A DNA stretch of 64,000 nucleotides. Origin: Blautia wexlerae DSM 19850. Its GTDB lineage: Bacteria > Bacillota > Clostridia > Lachnospirales > Lachnospiraceae. The DNA is taken from assembly GCF_025148125.1 (NCBI RefSeq), contig NZ_CP102267.1, positions 2,862,501 to 2,926,500 on the forward strand, given 5' to 3'. The position numbers were made by a program, and so were the translations under genes. The notes under the pieces are model-generated. The model was not told where the DNA came from and did not search any database. It worked only from the letters and a program-made list of their open reading frames with translations. This document shows positions 16,764 through 23,845 of this stretch, in pieces; position 1 is the stretch's first letter; every line of letters begins with the position of its first letter.

Positions 16764-17057
16764 TCAGAATGCATTCTCTAATCCGGAGAGAAAATCCAGC
16801 ATCTGGGATGGGATTTCTTCCTTATTTGAAACACTTTCCCCGGAGCCTGAAATGGAAACACCTGCCAGTTCTTCCCGGATTGCCTGCCGGATGCTTTCCT
16901 CCAGCTGGTTGTTTTCCTGATCTTTTAAGATCACCTGAACCAGATAGCTGCTCTTCTGCCCATCCGGAACACTTTGCAGAATCTTCCATGCCTTTTGGTG
17001 ATCCGGGTTATCAAGGTTCAGGCGAAACGAGAAAACGGGCCTCTTTACTTCGCGCAC
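16764..17057 (-). CDS. parR: ParR-like partition protein
   Basis: 97 residues. The basic N-terminal FSFRLNLDNPDHQKAWKILQ and the helix YLVQVILKDQ resemble ribbon-helix-helix ParR proteins that bind a centromere and couple it to ParM filaments. The acidic, hydrophobic C-terminus (QMLDFLSGLENAF) fits the ParM-contacting tail. The GTG start at 17,057 lies inside the end of parM. Assignment relies on this overlap as well as on sequence. No centromere repeats are obvious nearby. Confidence 0.7.
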   Translation of the reverse strand: MREVKRPVFSFRLNLDNPDHQKAWKILQSVPDGQKSSYLVQVILKDQENNQLEESIRQAIREELAGVSISGSGESVSNKEEIPSQMLDFLSGLENAF

Positions 17058-17950
17058 ATCTGCCCCACAATCCGCTCATAGCCGGAAGCGTTGGCGTGTA
17101 CGTCCGTCAGGTAAATCTGCCGACACAACCCGTCCTGCGGTGTCACGTGCCGTTTCAGAATGCTGGCTCCGCCGCCCATGATCACGGACGGAATTGCTTT
17201 CAGATCGAACCCGGATTCCATAATTGCAGACAGTATTTTCTCCGTGTAGAGCCTTCCCTGCCGGACAATAATTTCTTTTGCGGACAGGTCCATGCTGCAG
17301 CTCTGGCCGTTCAGAACACGTTCGATCTGAATGTCCGTTACAGACAGTCCGGTATTTCTGCGTACCTGCTCGGTGATCTCATCCACGCACCGGATCACAC
17401 CAAGCTCCAGGCTGCGGCAGGTAGCGGCGTTTGGAACACTGTTGTCCAGCCGCATCAGGTCTACGGTCCAGCCACCGATGTCTGCGAGAAGAACAGAAGG
17501 CTCGTCCCGAACACATTCCGGGTGAAGAGCCAGGGCAGAGTATCCCTGTGGGAACAGTTTTACATCCTGAATCCGGATCTCATAGCTCTCATCCTCGTAC
17601 CGGAAACGCAGAGGCTGCTCTTTCCGAAACAGATATTCCCGGAAACCTTTTTTCTCCCTGCCAAAACTTGCCAGTGGGAGGCCGGCTGCCAGAACCACAT
17701 CTGTTTTCCTCTCTCCCCGGCGGTAGCGGATCTCCTGTGCAATGGCTGCCATTGTCAAAAGATAATAATTGTCATTGGAAGTCTTGCTTCTCACCAGCGT
17801 CTGCCGCCCAGTTCCACACACATAAAATTTCCCATTGTACTGCAGGACATTCTGCATGGTATACGGCTCATAATCGTACCCGGTCAGTCCAGTCGGGAAA
17901 CACACATGGGGAGTTTTGATGGCATAATATCCATGATCGATTCCTATAAT
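17045..17950 (-). CDS. parM: ParM/StbA-like actin-type segregation ATPase
   Basis: About 302 residues of an actin-fold ATPase that polymerises to move DNA copies apart. The nucleotide motifs are visible: GIDHGYYAIKTP (phosphate 1), VLLADIGGWTVDLMRL near 155 (phosphate 2) and IPSVIMGGGASIL near 255 (adenosine). The first usable ATG/GTG/TTG would delete the phosphate-1 motif. The gene therefore seems to use a non-AUG start, ATT at 17,950 or ATC at 17,953, just after a GGTGA-containing leader and an in-frame stop. An excised circular form of the element would benefit from such a system. Confidence 0.85.
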   Translation of the reverse strand: MIGIDHGYYAIKTPHVCFPTGLTGYDYEPYTMQNVLQYNGKFYVCGTGRQTLVRSKTSNDNYYLLTMAAIAQEIRYRRGERKTDVVLAAGLPLASFGREKKGFREYLFRKEQPLRFRYEDESYEIRIQDVKLFPQGYSALALHPECVRDEPSVLLADIGGWTVDLMRLDNSVPNAATCRSLELGVIRCVDEITEQVRRNTGLSVTDIQIERVLNGQSCSMDLSAKEIIVRQGRLYTEKILSAIMESGFDLKAIPSVIMGGGASILKRHVTPQDGLCRQIYLTDVHANASGYERIVGQMCAK

Positions 17951-18015
17951 GATAAGTCACCACATCCTTTCAGGTTTTTCTTGTTCTTTTCCAGCAGGTG
18001 GTCTTTTGGTCTGGA

Positions 18016-18051
18016 AAAAGAAAAAGGGCAGAACCCCGAAGAGCCCTGCCC
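18016..18051 (-). terminator. Strong intrinsic terminator after the HEPN/Toprim gene
   Basis: On the minus strand, an 11-bp stem including G-U pairs begins GGGCAGGGCTC, has a TTCG loop, and is followed by TTTTTC. It lies about 30 bp downstream of the HEPN/Toprim stop codon and insulates parM from it. Confidence 0.8.
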
Positions 18052-18080
18052 ATGATATTTGCATTAGTTTACGTTGCTAT

Positions 18081-19409
18081 TTATTGTTCGTTATTAAAAG
18101 CGAATACTATTGTTTCTAGTAATTTTTTCATATTTTTCCATTCTTCTGTTTTAAAAACTTCATCACCTCTCTCAATTTTATTACGCATTTCATGAAACTT
18201 ATGCTTTATATCATCTTTATAAGAAATCACTCCTTGATATAATGCTTCTTCAACATTATTTTTATTTCGTATTCGTTTTCTCGATTCCCATTCAATTGGA
18301 TAATAGTTCCCACCAGTTTTTATAATGGAATCTGGCAAATACAATTCAATAGAAGCAGCTTTCTTGTTAATGTCATCAGGCACAATTTTCCCATTAGGTG
18401 CAATAGTTGGGTATTTATGAAACATTGTAATTTCTGGATATAATAATATTCTAAAATTTGCCGGCCAGTTTTTTATTTCATTTAATAATGAGCATTTACT
18501 AGAATATCCCTCTGCATCATTATCAAAAATTGCAATAAAATTTGCTCTAATTTTTGAAAAATAAAAAGTTTTAAGATTTTTTATTACATATGATGTTCCT
18601 CCATCTCTTTTTCCACCAGATTCATCACTGAAATCCATAAAATAAAATAAATCTGAAAGATGAGGATATAACTGTGACATCGCAAATTCTAAAATATCTT
18701 TATCGCTTGACCCTTCAACAAGAACAATTGTTTTTGAAACGTTCTCTGTCGCTGCTAGTGCTTTGGGAATACAATCATCTGCCCAATTATCCAAATTTGA
18801 GAAATCCAATATTATCTCCATATCATTTGCACAATATTCTAGTATAAGTCTGTATACATATTTATAATTGATTATTTCAGGATTTAAAGCATAAAATGAT
18901 TCGCTATCCTCATCTTTCAAAGAATAAAATATAACTTTGTCACACTCTGTTGTAATATTAACCTCTGAAAGTGTTCCTCCAAATTGTATGTTTCCATTTG
19001 CAAGTTCATAAGAAACAATTTTTTTCATTGCATTTTTCCATTTTTTTAATGAAACATTTTTCTTAATCCGAATTTCATTATTCTTGTCCTCTTCATCATA
19101 ATCTCCCTGTAAATGATACAAAAAAGATGAGTAGTCTACTACTTGAACCATTTCATCATTAAATATTTTTTCAAAATTATTAAGTCCAAATCCCTGTGCA
19201 TCTAAGCGTTCTTTTGCACGCCGAACAGTCGTCCTATACATATATTTAGTGTATGTTCCGGCATCTTTATCATCATCGTCTATATTACAATTATTTACTA
19301 CAATAAGGTCATTTTTTGAAAAAAACAGACTAACGATTTTGCTATCCAAATAGTTTCTAAACCAATGTAATGATAAATTTCCAATTACTATATCTGCATA
19401 TTCACTCAT
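18081..19409 (-). CDS. HEPN/Toprim-domain protein, probable defence gene
   Basis: 442 residues. The start MSEYADIVIGNLSLHWFRNY matches the HEPN/Toprim N-terminal domain found in front of OLD-like Toprim proteins. The Toprim-like part has KTIVLVEGSSDKDILEFAM near 230 (catalytic Glu) and FIAIFDNDAEGYSS near 290 (DxD), suggesting a metal-dependent nuclease. Such proteins are predicted antiphage effectors; that role is inference here. The gene is clearly more A+T-rich than the rest of the element, stands alone between a terminator and a short unknown gene, and looks like an acquired cargo gene. The start at 19,409 follows AAAGGTG. Confidence 0.75.
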   Translation of the reverse strand: MSEYADIVIGNLSLHWFRNYLDSKIVSLFFSKNDLIVVNNCNIDDDDKDAGTYTKYMYRTTVRRAKERLDAQGFGLNNFEKIFNDEMVQVVDYSSFLYHLQGDYDEEDKNNEIRIKKNVSLKKWKNAMKKIVSYELANGNIQFGGTLSEVNITTECDKVIFYSLKDEDSESFYALNPEIINYKYVYRLILEYCANDMEIILDFSNLDNWADDCIPKALAATENVSKTIVLVEGSSDKDILEFAMSQLYPHLSDLFYFMDFSDESGGKRDGGTSYVIKNLKTFYFSKIRANFIAIFDNDAEGYSSKCSLLNEIKNWPANFRILLYPEITMFHKYPTIAPNGKIVPDDINKKAASIELYLPDSIIKTGGNYYPIEWESRKRIRNKNNVEEALYQGVISYKDDIKHKFHEMRNKIERGDEVFKTEEWKNMKKLLETIVFAFNNEQ

Positions 19410-19511
19410 AATTAGCTTCACACCTTTTCGCTTCATTATTCTTTTACAAATTCATAAAATACAAATCTGCTCTATTGATAATGATATCACAAAAATGTTC
19501 TACTGCATATT

Positions 19512-19856
19512 TTAATTCAATTTTTGAATCCATTCTCTGCTTTCTTTGGGTGCATTTTTACAAAAATTCTGCATCCACATTTTATGCAAGCTAATTTCTG
19601 ATTCTGTATTTCCTATGTTTCCAACACAGCCCCCCATTTCCTGAAGTGCTTCCAGACAATCCCATTCCTTTTTGAACTCTCCTGCAAATTCCATCCACAC
19701 TTTTATATGGTATTCCTTAAAACCAAAATGGTAAATCAAGTAGGTCAACCTGTCAAAATCAGCTAACGGCATTTTTTCTTTTTTCAGCAATAACCTTTTA
19801 TCATGCTCGCTGCATAGATATAAAAATGCAAGCTGTTCTATCTTTGCCTGCTCCAT
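19512..19856 (-). CDS. Hypothetical protein, divergent from the Xre regulator
   Basis: 114 residues, with GGGAG a few bases before the ATG. It is mostly helical and charged at the start (AFLYLCSEHDKRLLLKKEKM), with two Trp-rich stretches and six cysteines. I recognise no family. The inverted operator-like repeat between it and the regulator suggests the regulator controls it. Confidence 0.65.
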   Translation of the reverse strand: MEQAKIEQLAFLYLCSEHDKRLLLKKEKMPLADFDRLTYLIYHFGFKEYHIKVWMEFAGEFKKEWDCLEALQEMGGCVGNIGNTESEISLHKMWMQNFCKNAPKESREWIQKLN

Positions 19857-19879
19857 ATATTTCTCCCTTCTCTTCTATT

Positions 19880-19954
19880 TTGTCTCACTTTTACAACCGA
19901 TTCTACCTTGTCCAATCGTTAAAATCAATACAGATGGTGCAAAAAGTGAGACAA
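19880..19954. promoter_or_regulatory. Inverted operator-like repeat in the divergent Xre control region
   Basis: A 13-bp perfect inverted repeat, TTGTCTCACTTTT (19,880-19,892) and AAAAGTGAGACAA (19,942-19,954), separated by 49 bp. The right arm extends to GTGCAAAAAGTGAGACAA, the same core as the two 41-bp repeats before metK. The position between two divergent genes fits an autoregulated switch. Confidence 0.6.
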
Positions 19955-19987
19955 GCCATCCTTTTACCAGAGAGGAAGAGATTTAAA

Positions 19988-20239
19988 ATGCCAAAGCCAA
20001 GGACACAGTCTGGTGAGAAGAATCTGATCAGCCAACGGTTGATTGAGCTTCGCAGGACTCACAATATGTCTCAGCGTGATCTTGCCTATAAACTCCAGTT
20101 AGCTGGTTACGATATGGATAAAAATGTAATCACCAGAATCGAAACAAACAAGCGTTATGTCACTGATCTTGAATTAAAAGCCATTGCTGAAATCTTTCAG
20201 GTTTCATACATATTTCTCATTGATGGCAAAGACGAATAG
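19988..20239 (+). CDS. Xre-family helix-turn-helix regulator
   Basis: 83 residues, essentially one HTH domain: LIELRRTHNMSQRDLAYKLQ, then NVITRIETNKRYVTDLELKA, and the closing AEIFQVSYIFL. The ATG at 19,988 has AGAGGAAGAG upstream. It is the only clearly plus-strand gene of the element seen here, which suits a master repressor. A terminator follows directly. Its targets are inferred from the repeat shared with the metK leader. Confidence 0.9.
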   Translation: MPKPRTQSGEKNLISQRLIELRRTHNMSQRDLAYKLQLAGYDMDKNVITRIETNKRYVTDLELKAIAEIFQVSYIFLIDGKDE

Positions 20240-20246
20240 AAGTGAC

Positions 20247-20279
20247 AAATGGGGAAGTTCAATCGTGCTTCCCCATTTT
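20247..20279. terminator. Bidirectional terminator after the Xre gene
   Basis: Stem AAATGGGGAAG / CTTCCCCATTTT with a 10-nt loop. It ends the regulator transcript and, on the other strand, the convergent gene at 20,291. Confidence 0.85.
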
Positions 20280-20290
20280 ATCCGTCCTTA

Positions 20291-20899
20291 TTACAGATTC
20301 AGTAGTTCTAAGATTTTCTGCATACCGGCCTGATATAAAGATTCCGCATATAATATCCATCTTTCACTGACTTCAGTAACATATGCGTCTATCGTTTTTC
20401 GCTTTTCTTTTGCTAATCCCATTGTCTGAACCTGTTCTTCATATTTTGATATTTTTTCCAGCATTCCCTGGTACGCTATATTTTCTTTCAGCTGTTCTTC
20501 GACCTCATCAATCCAGGTATCCAGCAGCAATTCCAGCAGTTTCTGTGTGTCACCGTCATCCTTTCCCAGTATTGCTTTTTTTATTTTCCCCAGCATAGCT
20601 CCATAAGAAATCATTTGAGCCTGTCCCATATAAAAATGGTACTCTTCTTCTATCATTTCCTTTTCGCTCTCCAGTTGGAAATATCGATGTACTGCCTTAT
20701 GCTCTTCTTCCGTTAGGCTGATTGACTGATTCGTCTCCATAAATGTTTCTATCACTGGATACTTCTCTGTAAGTTCCAGTATTTTCTTTTGCAGTCTCTG
20801 GTATTCCGCATCATGCTTTTTCAGATAGGTGCATACCTGTTCTCCTATCCGTATCCCCAGGCACTGCTCATTCCAGATAATATCTGGCTGTGTTGTCAT
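20291..20899 (-). CDS. Hypothetical helical protein near the element end
   Basis: 202 residues, strongly helical and charged, with long Glu/Lys-rich stretches that may form coiled coils (for example RLQKKILELTEKY and EEQLKENIAYQGML). AGGGAGA precedes the ATG. It resembles uncharacterised proteins found near Xre genes on Lachnospiraceae elements, but I cannot name a function. It converges on the Xre gene and is the last gene before the element's right end. Confidence 0.7.
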   Translation of the reverse strand: MTTQPDIIWNEQCLGIRIGEQVCTYLKKHDAEYQRLQKKILELTEKYPVIETFMETNQSISLTEEEHKAVHRYFQLESEKEMIEEEYHFYMGQAQMISYGAMLGKIKKAILGKDDGDTQKLLELLLDTWIDEVEEQLKENIAYQGMLEKISKYEEQVQTMGLAKEKRKTIDAYVTEVSERWILYAESLYQAGMQKILELLNL

Positions 20900-21171
20900 A
20901 TCGGTGTCTCCCTTCTGTGTAGTTTTCCTGTTCCAAGCACAAGACTATACCACACTTCTGGAAGAAAGCTATTCATCAAACCTACTGAAATCTCCTGGCA
21001 GATCCTGTGCAACCTATCCCTTTTCCCACAAAAAAACTGGTATGAAAGACTCCTTGTTCTCTCATACCAGCTATCTATTTCTTATTTAACTGAATACACA
21101 TTCTTTTCTATTCTCTGTGTATCCTGTACTTATTTATGGCAAAAATCAGACTACAGACACGCTATACACTC
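20900..21171. other. Non-coding right end of the element
   Basis: 272 bp with no convincing gene on either strand. It holds a terminator (21,030-21,070) and A+T-rich sequence, and should contain the recombinase-binding end of the element. Confidence 0.5.
21030..21070 (-). terminator. Intrinsic terminator at the element end
   Basis: Stem CTGGTATGA / TCATACCAG followed by a T7 run on the minus strand. It would stop transcripts entering the element from the truncated chromosomal gene. Confidence 0.75.
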
Positions 21172-21693
21172 TTATGCTACATAATCCAGTTTACTGCATC
21201 CTGGTTCGAATGTCACATTGAAAATTCCAACCTGAGAAGTAGAAATCGGTGCAAGAAAACTCCTGCCCGAAAAATACTGTGCAAAGCCATCGTTTGGTGC
21301 ACCAATTGGAAATACCATCTCTTTTGCATGCGCCCGCATCGCTTCCTCTTCGTATGGCAAATCTCCTTCGCCTGTTTCCCACACTTCCTTTGCAAGATTG
21401 AAAACAGCCCATGCTTTTGGCCAACCTGCATAGAATGCGGCATGTGTGATCACTGCAGCAATCTCTTTTTGTGTCACACCATGATTTTTTGCATTTTGAA
21501 GATGATATCTTAAAGAAGAATCCGTAATTCCGGAAGCCATCAGAGCAACCACTGTAATAATGCTTCTTGTTTTTACGTCGATGTCCTGATTATTCCAGTT
21601 TTCGCCGAAAAGTACATCATCGTTAAAATGTGCAAATTCCGGTGCGAATTCACCAAGTGTATTTCTCCCTGCTGTCTGTACTATTTTTCCCAT
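21172..21693 (-). pseudogene. Carboxymuconolactone decarboxylase-cupin gene truncated by the element
   Basis: 173 residues remain. Residues 1-110 form a carboxymuconolactone decarboxylase domain (RSIITVVALMASGI, HAAFYAGWPKAWA). Then IFPIG-like and VGIFNVTFEPGC sequence begins the usual C-terminal cupin. In intact relatives the text continues with an RNNWH-type metal-binding strand; here it changes after FEPGC to SKLDYVA and stops. The break coincides with the end of recognisable element sequence. The missing cupin half should lie beyond the element's left end. The fragment may be folded but not functional. Confidence 0.8.
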
Positions 21694-21721
21694 ATTCTGT
21701 ATACCTCCATAACGCTGTTAT

Positions 21722-22192
21722 TTATAAAGAGTTTACCCATTCAGTGATTTCCTGTTTCGTTCCACAATTTAACAGTCTGCCTTCTGTAATAACTGCGTCT
21801 GATGCAGATGACTGCAATTCTTTCACAGTGTTCCCAAATCCACTTCCTCCGGATGTTGCAAAAAGCACAATCTTTTTACCACTGAAATCGTAAGCTTCTA
21901 AAAATGTATTGATGATTGTCGGAGCCACATACCACCAGATTGGGAATCCCAGAAGGATCTCGTCATAAGAACTCATATCCATCTCTTTTTTCATAATCGC
22001 CGGTCTATATTTTTTATCACTCATTTCCACACTGCTTCTGGATTTTTTATTCATCCAGTCAAGATCAAGCTTTGTATATGGAACTTTCGGCTCAATCTCA
22101 AACAAATCCGCTTTTGCTTCCTCTGCGATCATCTGTGCTACTTTTTTTGTTGTTCCGCTTGCACTGAAAAATGCCACTAATTTTTTACTCAT
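21722..22192 (-). CDS. Flavodoxin
   Basis: 156 residues. The FMN phosphate loop is SASGTTKKVAQ near residues 9-19, and the flavin-contacting loops LGFPIWWYVAP near 80 and ATSGGSGFG near 112 are in place. It carries electrons on FMN in the cytoplasm. The start at 22,192 follows AAAGGGGC. It sits between a LysR gene and the decarboxylase-cupin gene, a set often found together in Clostridia and thought to serve redox or quinone-type stress; that role is inference. Confidence 0.9.
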   Translation of the reverse strand: MSKKLVAFFSASGTTKKVAQMIAEEAKADLFEIEPKVPYTKLDLDWMNKKSRSSVEMSDKKYRPAIMKKEMDMSSYDEILLGFPIWWYVAPTIINTFLEAYDFSGKKIVLFATSGGSGFGNTVKELQSSASDAVITEGRLLNCGTKQEITEWVNSL

Positions 22193-22229
22193 AATAAAAA
22201 GCCCCTTTCTATACGTATTTTTCACAAAA

Positions 22230-22271
22230 AAATAGATGTATAAGATTTACATTCATCTTACACATCTATTT
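22230..22271 (-). terminator. Terminator between the LysR and flavodoxin genes
   Basis: Long stem AAATAGATGT-A-TAAGAT / ATCTTA-C-ACATCTATTT followed by a T-run on the minus strand. The flavodoxin gene needs its own promoter or read-through past this hairpin. Confidence 0.75.
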
Positions 22272-22318
22272 TAAGCTCTATCGCTTCATTATGTCTAATG
22301 CTTATATTGAATTTTGTT

Positions 22319-23197
22319 TTATGCCTGAAAAGCATTAATCTCCTCGATCATTTTACGGACTGCCAAAGAATATGGGATATTCCGTCGCCAGGCAATCACC
22401 GTACTAGTCTTGATTTCAGGAGAAATTCTTCGCTGTACAAGAATATCCTCTCGCCAATACTTTGCAGCACCCTCAATTGAAATTGGATACCCCAGTCCAT
22501 TTGCCGCCATAACTCCGGCATTCGTTCCAAGATTACTCGTAAAAGCAATCTGTAATTTTGAAAAGTCTTTCCCAAACCAGTTGGCAAGTTCACTTTGAAC
22601 GTTCATTCTTTCCGGCAGGATCAAGGGCTTTCCAATAAGATCTTCTTTTTTTATAAACTCTTTTTCTGCCAGCGGATCATCCGGCCGCATTCCGACACAC
22701 CAGTGATCGCAATCTGTGATCCGGATATAATCCAGCCCTTCGGTGTCCACCGGCTCCATGAATAATGCAATATCTACAAGTCCTTTGTTCATCATCTCAT
22801 ACACTGCATCTGCTGTTGCAGTATGCAATACAATCTGAACCAGCGGATATTTTTCTTTATATGTTTTACATATCTTCGCCAATGTCTCCACTGCTGCAAA
22901 TTCACCGCATCCAATGGTTATCGTGCTCTCTACAACCTCTTCTTTTCCTTTCAGTTCCTCAAGCGTCCTTTCCTCAAGATTAAGAATCTCCAAGGCACGC
23001 CTTTTTAATAAAATTCCTTCATCAGTGAGCGATATTTTCTTCCCGTTTCGAATAAATAATGTTATTCCCAGGTCCTCTTCAAATGCCGCCATTTGTCTGG
23101 ATAGCGTTGGCTGGGTAATATGCAATTGTTCTGCTGCTTTTGTAAAGCTCTGTTCTTTTGCTACTGTTAAAAAATAGCGTAATAATCTTAATTCCAT
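22319..23197 (-). CDS. LysR-family transcriptional regulator
   Basis: 292 residues. The N-terminal winged helix reads LRYFLTVAKEQSFTKAAEQL, then QPTLSRQMAAFEEDLGITLF, standard for LysR proteins. Residues from about 90 form the ligand-binding domain. It is encoded just upstream of the flavodoxin and decarboxylase-cupin genes in the same direction and probably controls them. The ligand is unknown. Confidence 0.92.
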   Translation of the reverse strand: MELRLLRYFLTVAKEQSFTKAAEQLHITQPTLSRQMAAFEEDLGITLFIRNGKKISLTDEGILLKRRALEILNLEERTLEELKGKEEVVESTITIGCGEFAAVETLAKICKTYKEKYPLVQIVLHTATADAVYEMMNKGLVDIALFMEPVDTEGLDYIRITDCDHWCVGMRPDDPLAEKEFIKKEDLIGKPLILPERMNVQSELANWFGKDFSKLQIAFTSNLGTNAGVMAANGLGYPISIEGAAKYWREDILVQRRISPEIKTSTVIAWRRNIPYSLAVRKMIEEINAFQA

Positions 23198-23418
23198 ATC
23201 TTTATATTCCTACAAATTTTTCTTGTAACCATTCTATCATATTGCATCCCAGACATATCTGCACAAAATACCGTGGGTTATTTTTGGGTTATTTTCTAAC
23301 CGCCTATGCCCTTCAGACTGTGATTTTACTGGCTTTTGGGCGAAGCTTTCAAAGAGTACCGTGGCATATAAATAGTATTTTTATCATTGTTCTTATAACG
23401 CCTCTTCCTTTTCCACTA

Positions 23419-23739
23419 TTATAGCTGATCGTACTTGGCCGCACTCCCTTTTGCCTTATCTACCGGATACTTTGCTTCATTCTGCGACATCTTCATATTT
23501 ATGATTTCATCTGCATCCAGTTCCAGTTTGTCTAACAGATTCTGACTATAAACCAAAACATCCGCCAATTCCTCCTTGACATGTTGCAGATCATATTCTT
23601 CATCAGACCACTGAAAACACTCTAATAACTCTGCTGCCTCAATTACGATTGATTTTGCAAGATTTGCCGGCGAATGAAACTGATCCCAGTTTCGATCTTC
23701 TGTAAATTTTCTAATTCTGTCTATTGTTTCATACTTCAT
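23419..23739 (-). CDS. MazG-like nucleotide pyrophosphohydrolase
   Basis: 106 residues. The metal-binding pattern KSIVIEAAELLECFQWSDEE followed by EELADVLVYSQNLLDKL matches the ExxE...ExxD motif of MazG/iMazG enzymes, which hydrolyse (d)NTPs or modified nucleotides to monophosphates. The start at 23,739 has AAAGGAG at ideal spacing. It stands alone; a house-cleaning role is likely. Confidence 0.85.
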   Translation of the reverse strand: MKYETIDRIRKFTEDRNWDQFHSPANLAKSIVIEAAELLECFQWSDEEYDLQHVKEELADVLVYSQNLLDKLELDADEIINMKMSQNEAKYPVDKAKGSAAKYDQL

Positions 23740-23845
23740 AATTAAATACTCCTTTATTTTGCTACTTCTAACAATGCTTTCTGACAAAGTGAAATTATTC
23801 AGTTCAGCATTTTCAGACACGCTCTAATGTTTCATCAACACTATT

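Larger units (their letters stand above)
1..21195. mobile_element. Right part of an integrative conjugative element
   Basis: This block carries transfer genes (relaxase, MobC, a putative oriT), a Toprim primase-like gene, ParM/ParR partition, two DNA methyltransferases, a sortase with its adhesin substrate, and a repressor at its far end. Its minus-strand genes are tightly packed and look richer in G+C than the chromosome to the right. The right boundary is set where a decarboxylase-cupin gene loses its reading frame near 21,190-21,196. The left end, the type IV secretion genes and the integrase are not in the window, so the family (Tn916/Tn1549-like is my guess) is unproven. Confidence 0.85.

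Noticed and set aside
23198..23418. Possible remnant of a membrane-protein gene on the plus strand
   Set aside because: A hydrophobic frame is visible, but it has no start signal, overlaps the LysR gene start and matches no family I can name.
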